From NCBI GenBank assembly GCA_023079485.1, contig CM041115.1, positions 39,628,305-39,692,304 of the forward strand: a stretch of 64,000 nucleotides of DNA, written 5' to 3'. A model generated the notes under the pieces. The model was not told the origin of the DNA. It searched no databases and was given only the letters and a program-made list of their open reading frames with translations. Both the position numbers and the translations under genes were made by a program. This DNA is from Archilochus colubris (lineage: Eukaryota; Chordata; Aves; Apodiformes; Trochilidae). Shown one piece after another: positions 1 to 11,043 of the stretch (positions within the stretch are counted from its first letter, which is position 1; every line of letters starts with the position of its first letter).

Positions 1-1771
1 TGATTACCTTGCTGGAGTTAGAAGACTTTGTTGCTCACAGCCGCGTCTGCCTCCCACTGTAACATAGAGCTGAATCCCAAAAAGTGCTGAGTACCTTCAG
101 TCACATGGAAGACAAAAAATACTGTCCTCAGCAGTGAGTGTATAGTCTCTGAATGTATTTTAGCACAAAACTGAGAAAAATCTCATTAAAAGAGGGCTTC
201 AGGTGTTGGAGAAGTCAGTGATTCATCCCTCATTTCTTTATTAGCATAGAATCTTTTAAGCTAATATTAAGTGCACGATGATAAGGTGGCTTTAATCTGA
301 GTTCTGTTTATATAAACTTGGCACCTTACTTCTGTCCAAGAAGATCTGCTCACGTTTTAGGGACAGTGTGTGATTTGAACACATTTTGTGCTCAAAAAAA
401 CTAGAGAATCCCTGGGTTCATCGTCCCTAACTCCTCAAAAACTTTGACCTAAAAGCAGCAGCTGAGATATTCAAAAGCAAGGCATGTAAGAAAACCTTGT
501 GTGAGATGGAGTAAAAACAAATGCTTTTTAAGCAAATGCTGCAATTTTGGAGTAGCTGACACACAGTTTTGTTTTTAATAGGTTTACTGACAGAAATACT
601 CTTTAATTAGAATGGTTTTAATTAGGATTCACTTCCATACATTATAAGACACAAAGCCAGATTCCACCTTAATTTATCTGAAAATATCAGCATTTCTGTT
701 TTAGAGAACATTTGTGTTATCTATTCACTGGAATTAAGTTATTCTGATTGTCTTTCTTCTCTGTAGCAGTCTGGAGCTATTTTTCTGTACAAAACCCAAA
801 CATCAACAAGAGTATCAAGGGAAAGCTGGGGCCAAAACCACCAGCACCATCAGAATTACATGACTGCTAAATGTGAACTTTCATTTTTATAAGATTTTGC
901 AATTCAGAATATGGCTAAACACAAATGGTTAAGTTCACACAACAAACACCCATATGTTTTGTTTTGGTTTTTGCTGTCTACATCCATTCATCAATAAACT
1001 CTCCATTTACAAAAGGTGTTCTCACATTCCAAAATGCTCAGTTCATTGGCTTATTCTCTGCAAGAATTAATAAAGCCCTGAAAAATTGCTGTGCACAACA
1101 GCTTTAATAGACCTGTCCGGTTGCTTCCCAGTCTCCAGCCCTCGAAAATAAAACAAACTCGAAGTATAAATCAAGGCCACTGAAATGAAGGCGAGTCGCA
1201 CATCACAGAGAATGATTTTATAGGTGGAACGTGGGCTTGGTAATTTCTAGAATAAATTATTGTGTTTTACAGAATGCAGCTCCACTTACACACTTCTAGT
1301 TACAAAGACTTAAAAACAAAATCTTAAGCCCTGTTACAGGCTGATTTTAACATGTCTAATTTTTTTTCCAGGCAGCTCTCAGTGTGAAACATTTCACTGA
1401 CAACGTGCCAAGAAATCCCTTTCATTAAAATAAACATTGATACACATGTTGTGAAGTTATCTCACTTATAATATCAATGATCTTTAATAGAGTTGTTTTA
1501 TTACCAGAATAACATTTGTGTCTGACAAGTCTGGAGTCAATATTTAACTGATTTAGGTCAGATTTAGCAATAGGATTTTGCAAAAACCTGGCAAGGCTAA
1601 ATTCGTACTGCAAACTCATAAGTAGGTTTACAGATTACAAAATGAGCATTTTCATAAATATGCATGTCTCATAAATATTTGAGAAAAAAATGAAATGAGA
1701 TCCAATATCTAAATGATTTTCTAATTAATAATTCTTTTGATAGGGTACTGTTGAATACATATTGAACACAT
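1..1771. other. Non-coding stretch, AT-rich, no feature recognised
   Basis: Unique-looking AT-rich sequence. The open frames here (the longest about 60 codons) have no recognisable domain, no supporting splice signals and the length expected by chance at this base composition. I see no transposon, RNA gene or promoter in it. It may be intergenic or intronic; the sequence alone does not decide. Confidence 0.6.
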
Positions 1772-1913
1772 GAGAAGAAAGAGAAAAAGAGAGAGAGAAA
1801 GCAGGAAACCAAGAAGGAAGGAAACAAAGGAAGAAAGGGAACAAGGAGACAGGAAATGAAGAAAACAAGGAAAGAAGGAAAGAATGAAGAAAAGGGAAGG
1901 AAGAAGAAAAAGG
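1772..1913 (+). repeat. Degenerate purine tract (GA/GGAA-rich)
   Basis: About 140 bases made almost entirely of A and G on the plus strand, with GAGAGA, GGAAGGAA and GAAAGAAGG blocks and only a few C or T interruptions. This is a degenerate polypurine/polypyrimidine microsatellite. Such tracts can adopt triplex (H-DNA) structure. A Leu/Phe/Ser-rich open frame on the minus strand here is a by-product of the base composition, not a gene. Confidence 0.85.
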
Positions 1914-4900
1914 CAGATGAATAGACTTCTCTTTTGAAAGAGTAGCAACAGTAGCAACATTTTTAAATCCTACTTTTCCATTTTAAAGTTTGAAAATCAG
2001 TCAAGAAGACCCTTTAATCTCATCAATATTATATGAAAGTCCTCACATGTACAGCCTGTTGCACTTGAAAGATTGCTGTTTGATTCCCGGCACAGTTGGG
2101 GTCCAGGGCTTCAGGCAGCAGGACTGCATGAATTTAAGAACTCTTTCTACTTGAGGAAGGAAAATCCCGAGGAAGAGGAGGTTGGGAAAGCATGCTGATG
2201 ATGACCCATTGGGCACAACTGAGTTTCAGCTTTGAATGGGAATCCTACACTGGTTGCTTCAGCTATAAATGTCAGCCTGAATTACTGCAGTCAAAGAGTA
2301 TAAAAGTGATTTACAAGTGATTCAGTAAAAAGCAAATGAAACAGTCACTCCACAGATAATTTTGAGTTCTATGTCTTGAAATTTGCAAGTATTTTGATGG
2401 GTTTTGGTTTTGGGTTTTTTTGACAGAGCTACGAAATCCCTGCCTTTTGGAAGAATGATCACTCCCTCTGGAATTTGAGAGATGTATTAATTATTTTCTT
2501 TATATTGTTTCCCATTGAAGTGGGTTTTATTGTCTACATAGAGAGCAGGACAATGGCCAATCATCACATGTAGCAAATGTTTAGCAAGTCAATTATTTGG
2601 CTTAGTAGATACCCAAGAACCTTTAAGAATCAAAGGGAAGAGACAAGCAACGGTAGTGTTCTTTGCACGACTTTAAGTGGTTATACTAAAGGTATAGGTC
2701 GTGGGGATAGGTTCTCCCTCTCTTAACTGACATGGTGGAGCCAGAGATATACCTGTAGAACATGTGACTCAAACTACTTCTCTTTGGAACAAACAACAGA
2801 GATATGATTCCTAAATTGGTAGCCTGGATCCTTCCTGATTCCTTGAATTGCAACAGGATCTTCACAGTCCCTAGCCTCACACTCATCATCCCCATATCTA
2901 GGAAATCTCACCAGAAGTACAAAATCCATAAAATTGATTGAGAAGCCTGTCTGTGTAAGTCTGAGTCATCTTTCTAAGCTTGTGATTTTCAACTAAGCTG
3001 AACAACTTTTGTTGACATACACCAGTACCGCTACTTACGAAGTTACTGTACTTGCTCACTCATGCAATTATTGACTACAAGAAATTTCTGCCTTTTCTGC
3101 ATACCACGTAACCTTCCTCATCTGTTCCCTGGTGGAAAAAGAATCTGTAGTGTTACTTAGAGCCACTCAAAGATTACATCTTCTTCTGCATTTTTCAGAA
3201 TAGTTAAGAGAATGGGTTTCTCTCCAGAGGAGTGCTGTTAAAGATTCAAGAAATCATATTAAGTCTCTGTTCCACATACAGATCAACATGCCCAGCAAAA
3301 CGCCACCAAGGTACATTAAAAATAAACAAGAGATAAGAGAGGAATCCATTATTACTCTGCTATTACTCTTTTAGGGAATTTTATGTAAGGAGTTCAGAAA
3401 AAACCTCTTACCTTCATGGTTTGGGAAGAAATAAAAGCTTTGCAGGTTACTGAGGGTAACAAACTTAGCATTTATCTCTCAGACACAGCACACAGGGACA
3501 GGGAAGCAGCTGAACTCACAAAAGTGAACAAGTATTTGCCAGGCTCAGGCCAACACCCCTTCTTCCATATGAAATATTAATCCAACTTTTCAAGTAAAAG
3601 CCAGGAAAATTATTTCTATGAATTGTGTCAGTGTAAAGATCACAACTGCTCTACGAGGAGATTGCACATGAAGTGTTAGCATCTGGATCAAAAATTTAAG
3701 ATGGCCAGGTTTTGTGAACACCAATGTGCATTTGCATTATTTTAGAGGTGCAAATTTAGTGTACAGTTTTGATGATTTAACCTGTGGCTATAAACATTGA
3801 TTTTTAATGTCCTGACAACAACAAAAAGGATACATTTTTCCAGACAGAACTGTAAAACAGTCTGGTCTCCATGAAAGTTGCAATGTGGCTACTTTTGATT
3901 TCCCTAATCAAAAGATGATAATGTGTCTTGCTTTTTTTGTGTCACCTCCACAGAAGTTGAAAAATTGACTTCTTCTCACAGTTCCCATTAAGTGGCAGAA
4001 ACTTGGCACTTAGATGCTACGGTCAAGGCCATTTTACAAACTCTTCGGTACATTACATTACATATTAAGAAGATCATTGAAGTACTAGAAGCATATTCAG
4101 TTGTATCATAGATATTTTGGATTACAAGAAACCGATCAGAAAAAAAAAATGGCTGTAAACAGAGCTCTGCTAAAGAAACTACAACAGAAGGTTAAGTGTA
4201 GATAAAAGCTAAGGCACTGAAACCTGAATAAATCAAAAGCCAGACTGAAAAGTTACATGAAGAAAGTTTCTGGAAGGATGGAATTGAGGGAGCTTCATTT
4301 CAGTCACTATCTTCCCCATCCACTGAACATAAAATTTGGATATTAAAATGAGCAAAGTACTAAATTTCTCAGTGGAACTTCTTCCACTGACTTCTACGGA
4401 GATTTTGCCTGCATTAAGGTATATATAATTTTTATGCCTTTTGTGAAATAAAATTATGAAGTGAATAATTCATGGCAATTAACAAAGCAATGTCCTCAAA
4501 GCATCTGCCACTCACTCCTGCAGTTTACTGTATTCACTAGCATCAAATAGGGGAGAGATGTCAGTGGAATCCCTGATTCTCTTTAATCCACTAACATTTC
4601 TCAAAAGGGAGAAAAGAAATAATCATCAAACTTTCAATTATAGTGTGTTAGAAGATTCAAATCAGTTATAGGGTAGGCAGAAAATTTGGAACAAAATGTA
4701 TGAGATTTTTGACAAGTAAATACAAAACTGGTGTTAATCACCAGAGCAAAATGAACCAAATAAAATCACCATGCTCAACATTTATCAAAGGTAGAAACCT
4801 TAATGACAGAACCACCCCAAATAACTGTAATTGTCATTTTTCTTTAACAATATAATCACCAAAGAGTTTCAGGAAGTCTCAGTAAAGGTATAGAGTTTGA

Positions 4901-5761
4901 AGTACCTACATAAATAGCAGCATTTCAGCTCAGGAAGCAAAATTTCTCTGTCATTACACTTGTAGGAATAAACTGAAGATCTTTAATACAAAATCCATGT
5001 AAAAGATTAGTTTAGAATTACAGGAAAAAAAAAAAAACAACACTAGAAGAACAATATACCAAACACTTGCAAGTTCTTTACCATTACAAACTGATGTCAG
5101 CTCTTTACCTTCCCCTCTTCAGGAAATGTGAAGTTGATAAAAGGCAAATATCAGAAAAAAAACCCAAACATTATGTGCCTGAAGAAAGAATAAATGTTTG
5201 TCAGAATCTTTTACTTACATACTTACATGTAAAACCAGAAGGCTAAGATACTTTGTATAGATGAGGTGTGTCCCCCCCAGCATTTTTTTCTGATCAAATG
5301 AGTTTTTGTAAGGGTTTTGTTATTATATGTCCTTGAAAATTCTGTGTCTAGGTTGCTGCAGAGGGCATGCAATATTACTTAATAACACCTGAATCATATA
5401 TTAGTGTATTGATCTACCACATGTGTCATTCGTACAGCCTGGTGATCAGTTTAAAGCAATAGCAGCCAGGATTTCTGTTTCAAATTGTGATGTTCACTTG
5501 CTATGGGACATGAGGACAGCTCCTTACTTATCTGTGATAGGGGTGAAATGAAAAGACTTACTTGACTCAACAGCTTTCAAGCAGTCTGAAGGAGTAAAGA
5601 GGCAATTATCGGGTGAAATATTCAATAGTTTCTAATCTTGGTAGATATTCGAATAGCTCCCAAAGTTACACTATTTGACTGTCTACATTGCATAGATGTT
5701 ATTTCATCTGTTCTGATAAGGAATTTATATGCGAGCCAATACAAGGAGCACACCCTAAAAC
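1914..5761. other. Non-coding stretch, AT-rich, no gene recognised
   Basis: About 3.8 kb of AT-rich sequence without CR1 homology. It contains a short A-run near 5023-5036 and a run of C near 5273. The only open frame of 60 codons or more (2686-2895, minus) has no recognisable features. Nothing supports an exon, RNA gene or promoter. Confidence 0.6.
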
Positions 5762-5803
5762 AAAGAAAGAAAAAAAAAAAAAAGAAAGAAAAAGAAAAGA
5801 AAA
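5762..5803 (+). repeat. A-rich (GAAA)n simple repeat
   Basis: Forty-odd bases of A interspersed with single G residues (AAAGAAAGA followed by a run of A, then AGAAAGAAAAAG). This is a simple-sequence tract. Overlapping Lys-rich (plus) and Phe/Leu-rich (minus) open frames are composition artefacts. Confidence 0.85.
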
Positions 5804-7149
5804 TCTACATAAAGAAATAATAGGAAAACACATGGAGAAATCCAAGCCAAATGAAAATTAACTTTAAATGTTTGCACTCTGCAGTATATCGTGTTCACAC
5901 AACCAATTAAAAGAAATGCCATCTCGTTTGGAAAATATCTATTGATTTCCCAGTTCATCAGATCAGCTTGATGTGTCCGGCAATGGCTTCTATGACATCA
6001 TCAATATTTTTCTATTTAGAATAATGACTTATTTTATATGCCAAGAGCTATAAAAAAGACTATATACATATATTTCTAAGGACATCAGCTTAAAAACCAT
6101 CTCAATTTCCCCCCTTAACACACAATATTTTTTATCCACCTTTTAAAAAAAATTTGGATCTTCCCATGAGATTCATTTATAGAACTCAGTAAATTTGTTT
6201 AGTTTATAAACCAACCTCTAAATCATGTTGCCCCTATTAGATGCTGTCGCTTTGGCCTGCATTTGAGGTCCAAATTACATACATTTTTCTTTCAGAGTAT
6301 GCAGAGCACATTTCAGAGAAATCCTCCCAGCCCTGCCACCCTCCCCCTTTCTTCTTTTGCAGCCTCCTGTATCTTTTAACCGTCTGGATTCCAACTGCAA
6401 TATATTATCTCTAGATCTTTCTACTGAGTCAAAAAGGCATCCATTTAGCTATATGTTTATTCTGTTCAGTTTTTCATGTATGTTTTTTAAGCTACACTTA
6501 CAGCTGACTCTCAGCCCAGTTTCTAGCAATGGAAAGGAATATTTTTATGCCCTGGACAACAATGCGCCCTTAATCAGAACTCCCCATAGGGCCAATTGGT
6601 GTAGACAAAAAATCAAGCAGGATCTGAGCCAGGAAGCAGTAACAAGACAGTTTTGACATCTAACCCCATGTAATTCTTTCTTCTAAGATTCTCACTCTGG
6701 AAATGGGGGAAGCAGAAGAAATTCCTTGTCTTCTCCACTCCTTTCCAGCCTACTCAACGCAAAGGCACCCAGGTTCCACTGAGGCACTATTTCACCATGG
6801 CCCAGGATGTGAGGCAGTTTAGAGAGACTGGAAACCTTGCAGCTGGAAGTGCAGCAAAATGGAGTGGTATTGCCATTTTCAAATAATCCTGGTTCGGTCT
6901 ACATTTAACAATTCAGCCTGTTTCAAAGGATGTGTCCCATGGGGCTCAATGCTAAGCAGACTAAAGCAGCATTTCTACCCTTGCAGTAGAGTTGAGTGAC
7001 ATGGAGCTTGCTCTTTGCCACCCACAATGCCATCACCTGCTCAAACTCCGAACTGGGGCCCATCACAGCGCTTTGAATAAACAAAAAACCCACAAAGCCC
7101 CAAACCCACTAATTTATCACCACTTCAGTAGTTCCTGGAATGTGGTTTG

Positions 7150-7163
7150 CTGACCTCTGGTGG
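7150..7163 (-). promoter_or_regulatory. CTCF-like core motif (13 of 14 positions)
   Basis: On the minus strand the bases read CCACCAGAGGTCAG. They match the generally used vertebrate CTCF core CCASYAGRKGGCRS at 13 of 14 positions. The mismatch (T for G at position 11) falls in a well-conserved position, so this is the weaker of the two sites here. Binding is inference from motif match only. Confidence 0.25.
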
Positions 7164-7303
7164 TTATCAAAGCTACTATAGGGTGTTTGCCAGTCAGACC
7201 CAGAAAGTTAAAAAGGAAAATTTATGAACTCCTAAAGCATGTGTAGCCATGGTGTTAGACGGTGAGAAAAGCTGAAGATTTAAATCCCAAAGTTCAGGAG
7301 CTC

Positions 7304-7317
7304 CTGCCCTCTGCTGC
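7304..7317 (-). promoter_or_regulatory. CTCF-like core motif (13 of 14 positions)
   Basis: On the minus strand the bases read GCAGCAGAGGGCAG. They match the CTCF core CCASYAGRKGGCRS everywhere except the first, weakly constrained base, and the AGAGGGC centre is intact. The site lies about 150 bp from a second CTCF-like match in the same orientation (7150-7163). Occupancy cannot be judged from sequence. Confidence 0.35.
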
Positions 7318-7848
7318 AGGCAGATTAAAGTGTAACACTCATTCCTGTATTGCTATAGATTTGTATCATTTTACCCAGTGAAAAGACCTGAAGGCAGTGA
7401 TACAGCAGCAGCTTGAGTGTCATGTGTAATGTAACCCGGAATGCTTCCTTTACTCATACTGCCTGCATGGCCCAAGACTCCTACACCTTACATGGCCCTT
7501 TGTCCCCAGAGAAAATCTCTGGTATCTTTTGATGCTGGGCTCAGCGGAAGTGCCTGCAGAGGCAGGTGCCGAAAGCCATTGAGGCATCAGAGCAGAGACA
7601 CCATCCCTGTCCTTTGCAGGCTTGCCCCAGGGAAACACTGGGCAAGGCTTAATGTTATCTCTTCAGTTTTGCGCCTAAACTCCTGTTTTGAACTTATCTT
7701 TGAAAGTAAGTCTGAAGTGAAACTGAGTGAACAGGGGGGTGTGCAGGGTCTGGGGAGAGCCCAGTCCCACACCTGTCTTCAGCCAGCGGAATCAGCGTTG
7801 TTTGCCCCACTGTTCCTGACCACCGTCCTCATCACCTCACCTGCCCGG

Positions 7849-8010
7849 TGAGGTGGTAGATTCTCCGTCCCTGGAGACATTTAAAAAAAGACTGGATGTG
7901 GCACTCAGTGCCATGGTCTAGCAACTGCTCCGGTGGGTCAAGGGTTGGACTAGATGATCTCTGAGGTCCCTTCCAACCCGGCTAATTCTATGATTCTATG
8001 ATTCTATGAT
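7849..8010 (+). mobile_element. CR1 LINE 3' end, 5'-truncated, relatively young
   Basis: A CR1 (chicken repeat 1) non-LTR retrotransposon fragment in plus orientation. It starts in the last codons of ORF2 (GAGGTGGTAGATTCTCC... encodes the usual E-V-V-D-S-P-S-L-E motif), runs through the 3' UTR (GGACTAGATGATCTCTGAGG, CCCTTCCAACCC) and ends in three tandem ATTCTATG octamers at 7985-8010. The octamer tail and severe 5' truncation are typical of CR1, which lacks a poly(A) tail. The copy differs only modestly from the one at 16829, so both look young relative to the others in the window. It cannot move on its own, having no promoter, endonuclease or RT. An A-rich patch (8069-8101) lies 60 bp downstream and is not part of the element. 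Confidence 0.95.
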
Positions 8011-10560
8011 CACACACTGCTCAGCAACTCAGAGAGCAGCCCAGGATTGCATTAAAGTTATCCTCTGAGGATAAGATAAAAAATAAAAAATAAAAAAAAA
8101 AGGCAAGTCCTCCATCTCAGACATTATTAAAGGCTGCTATGAGTCATGTTTGTCCTTGGTTATATTCCTTCCAAGGAAGTGTTTTCCCCTGCCCATGGAA
8201 ATGTACGCTAAATATAAACACAGATTTCTCAGTGACATTTCAGCAGTTTAATGACTATACCATCTTCAAGGACACTTTCTGTTGTTATGTGCTGGATCCA
8301 GATTGTTCTGTTTGCCTTTTTCTGACAGAATAGTGGCTAGAACAGACTATAGTCTATTTGAGTCTGAAATAATTTCTGGTTACATGACTGCCTGAAATTT
8401 TCCATTTAATAAGTGACAAACATTCTCTCCTTTTGCTTGTTACCAGTCAACATGCATTACCCTGTTTAACACTATACTGTCTTATCTATTTTTCTAGCTT
8501 TGTCACTGATCCCCTGAGCTCCGTAACTGCTAGCACTGGTCCTTATGATTTGTTGAAATTACACTGAATTAACTGATAGACACAATACCACAAAGCAGTC
8601 TAATGAATATCCCTTTAAGTTCAATCTGCTGTGCCTCCAAATGGCTTTTCTTAGCCCAATGCTGAATTTGTTGGGTGGGATAGGTGTTATAAAATAAGAT
8701 GACAGATGCTCAAGAGCCAGTATGGTTAGCATGCTTCTGGAAGATGAAAAACCACATGTACACTAGCCATACTACAAATGACATTAAATTCATCTTTATG
8801 TTAAAGCAATATAAAAACATTTTGTGAATATGGCTTTAGGGTGAGTGCCCCGACTTCTTTTAAACCATACTTATAGACCAAGTTTGTTAAGAATCAGTGG
8901 AATGCCACCATTAGAGATGACTCTTGGGACAAATGTTCATTGCAGCTAGTTCTTAATTCTCTTGTGTAGGCTGGCATTTTCAGTGTCTGCCTGGTGAGAC
9001 AACAAAACATTTCTTTATTGAGGGCTAAAATTTGTACTCTGATATGTGTGAATGGCTCCCATTGAAGTAAATGAAAATGTCAATTAATTATTTAGCTTAG
9101 TTACAGGGGTATAACTAGAGCGTTAATGAGAAGAAATTAAAATAAGAAAAATTTAGATTGATTATCAGAAGAAAATCCCGGGCAGTGAGATTATGTATAG
9201 CACTGAAGCATATGTGTGGCTTTAAACATGTGATTGATACTGCTTTCTTTCTTAAGGTTGCACACATGTATATTTCAGTCCTTGAACTGGATCTAGAAAA
9301 CACTGCCCATCACCATAACATTAGACAGTAGAATGATTTCTCAAGGGAAGACAACACTTGGGAACATTTAAATTAGATTGGAAAAACATCAGGAAATATA
9401 GCACAGAAATCAATTCCACATTAACAGAAAGATATAGTGGTTGATCTTTATCATCTCTCCATTCCACATAGTGTTTATAATTTGGATCTTATAGCTTATT
9501 TCCAGATGCAGGATATGGAGGTCTGAGAAGGTGAAAGGAGGTATAGGTAGTTTCATTACCTTTGTAGGTAAACCAGATATATGCCACCATGTAGCTAAAT
9601 GCTCCTGCTGCTTCTCACAGCCAGTAATCTCCTCTATGGAAAGTGCCTAGAGCCTACAGAAGGCGGTTTGCCACATCCTTCTCAGAAAAAGAGCAGGTAG
9701 ATTAAACAAGTCAAGGCAGTCTCATTGTACAGCTTGGGCTATCCCTCAAGTGCAGGATAAACAGTGCATACACCCACTGCTGGAAAAGTCTGATATCAAA
9801 TGAAGGTGGCTCTGTGTGTTTCCATGCTATGTCTGAGGATTAAGGTGAGCATTGCCCTTCCTGTGAGAGTCACCCAGAGTGAGTCTGCTGATAATCTGGA
9901 TGGCCCTATGTTTAAATCACTGTGTACCAAGGCACATGGACAAATAGGGCAGCAGTCCCACAGCTGGGCAATCTAACTCCACAAACTTCGCAGTGTGCTT
10001 CTATGAGACGTGGTGCACACAGCTTGTGCAACCTGGGGAACTAGAATTCCATTTTTTAAAAAAGTGATTCTGCTCACCTCATCTTCAGCAGAGAATCTGT
10101 ATATCTTTGTCATAGCGCATAACATTAAATTTTATGTCCTTAACGTACGAAAGGTGAAAATCATGGATGGTAATATGTGAACCATACAGTGCTTAAAACT
10201 GTTCCACAAATGTATACACCACAGCAGCAGAAATGATGGCAAAGCCTTTATGTTCTCTGATAATACAGTGCTTTGAAACACTGCTGGCAGACTCTCTTGC
10301 TCTGCATCATGTCACTCAGAACAAGGAATGGGACAAATCCTCTCTGCTTCTCAGTTCATACACATGACATACAATACAACAAACCAGCTTTATAAAGGTG
10401 TGCTGAATGAGGCTCGATGCCTGCAAGGGAAATTTAATTGGATTTCTTTATATGTTGCAACAATCCAATGAAAAATTATGTAAGAATAACATGATTCAAT
10501 TTCAGCATGCTCTTGAATAATAATATTTTTTAAAAGAGAAAATTCTTCATGCACACACAG

Positions 10561-10575
10561 AAAAAAAAAAAAAAA
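10561..10575 (+). repeat. Poly(A) run, 15 bases
   Basis: An uninterrupted run of 15 A following CACACACAG. No retroposed body is recognisable upstream, so it is listed simply as a mononucleotide repeat. Confidence 0.9.
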
Positions 10576-11030
10576 GGTAGAAATGAAAACAACCTAAACC
10601 AGCAGTTTTCAACCCAAATAGACTTCATGGCCCAACTTTATTCACAACATCACAGACACTGTGAGTGTCATTGTCCCAAGTTAGGATACAAAATAGCACA
10701 AATTATAAGCCATTTCATGTGAATATATAGGCTTTCACGGCTTCTGGATTTGACTTTCTGGAAGAATAATAGTGCATTTCCTTCTGTCCCCATACACTGA
10801 ATAGAAGTGACTGAGAAAATAAAGGAAAAAAAAATATTGCTTCATCCAGCTATCAAATGCACATCAGTGAATAATGATGAGTTCAAGCATTGCAGGTTTG
10901 AGTTGCTTGGGTGTAGCAAATATTTCCATGATTCTCTTCATATTTTTCATACATTTTCACATTATGTAGCAGCCAAATAAACCTAGTCTTTGGATTTTTT
11001 TAGGTCTCATGCAAGGCACTTATAAGTGCT

Positions 11031-11043
11031 TGTGTGTGTGTGT
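11031..11043 (+). repeat. Short (TG)n microsatellite
   Basis: Six and a half TG units. Short, and mentioned only for completeness. Confidence 0.8.

Larger units (their letters stand above)
5804..7848. other. Non-coding stretch, becoming GC-richer towards 7.8 kb
   Basis: AT-rich and featureless to about 6.6 kb, then visibly richer in G+C, with scattered CpGs between about 7440 and 7848. A 136-codon ATG frame (7441-7851, plus) and two overlapping minus frames are open across the GC-rich part. None has a recognisable domain or convincing splice sites, and the reduced stop-codon density is explained by composition. Two CTCF-like motifs at 7150-7163 and 7304-7317 are listed separately. Confidence 0.5.

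Noticed and set aside
1721..1960. 79-codon minus frame rich in Leu/Phe/Ser
   Set aside because: Reverse strand of the purine tract; low-complexity artefact.
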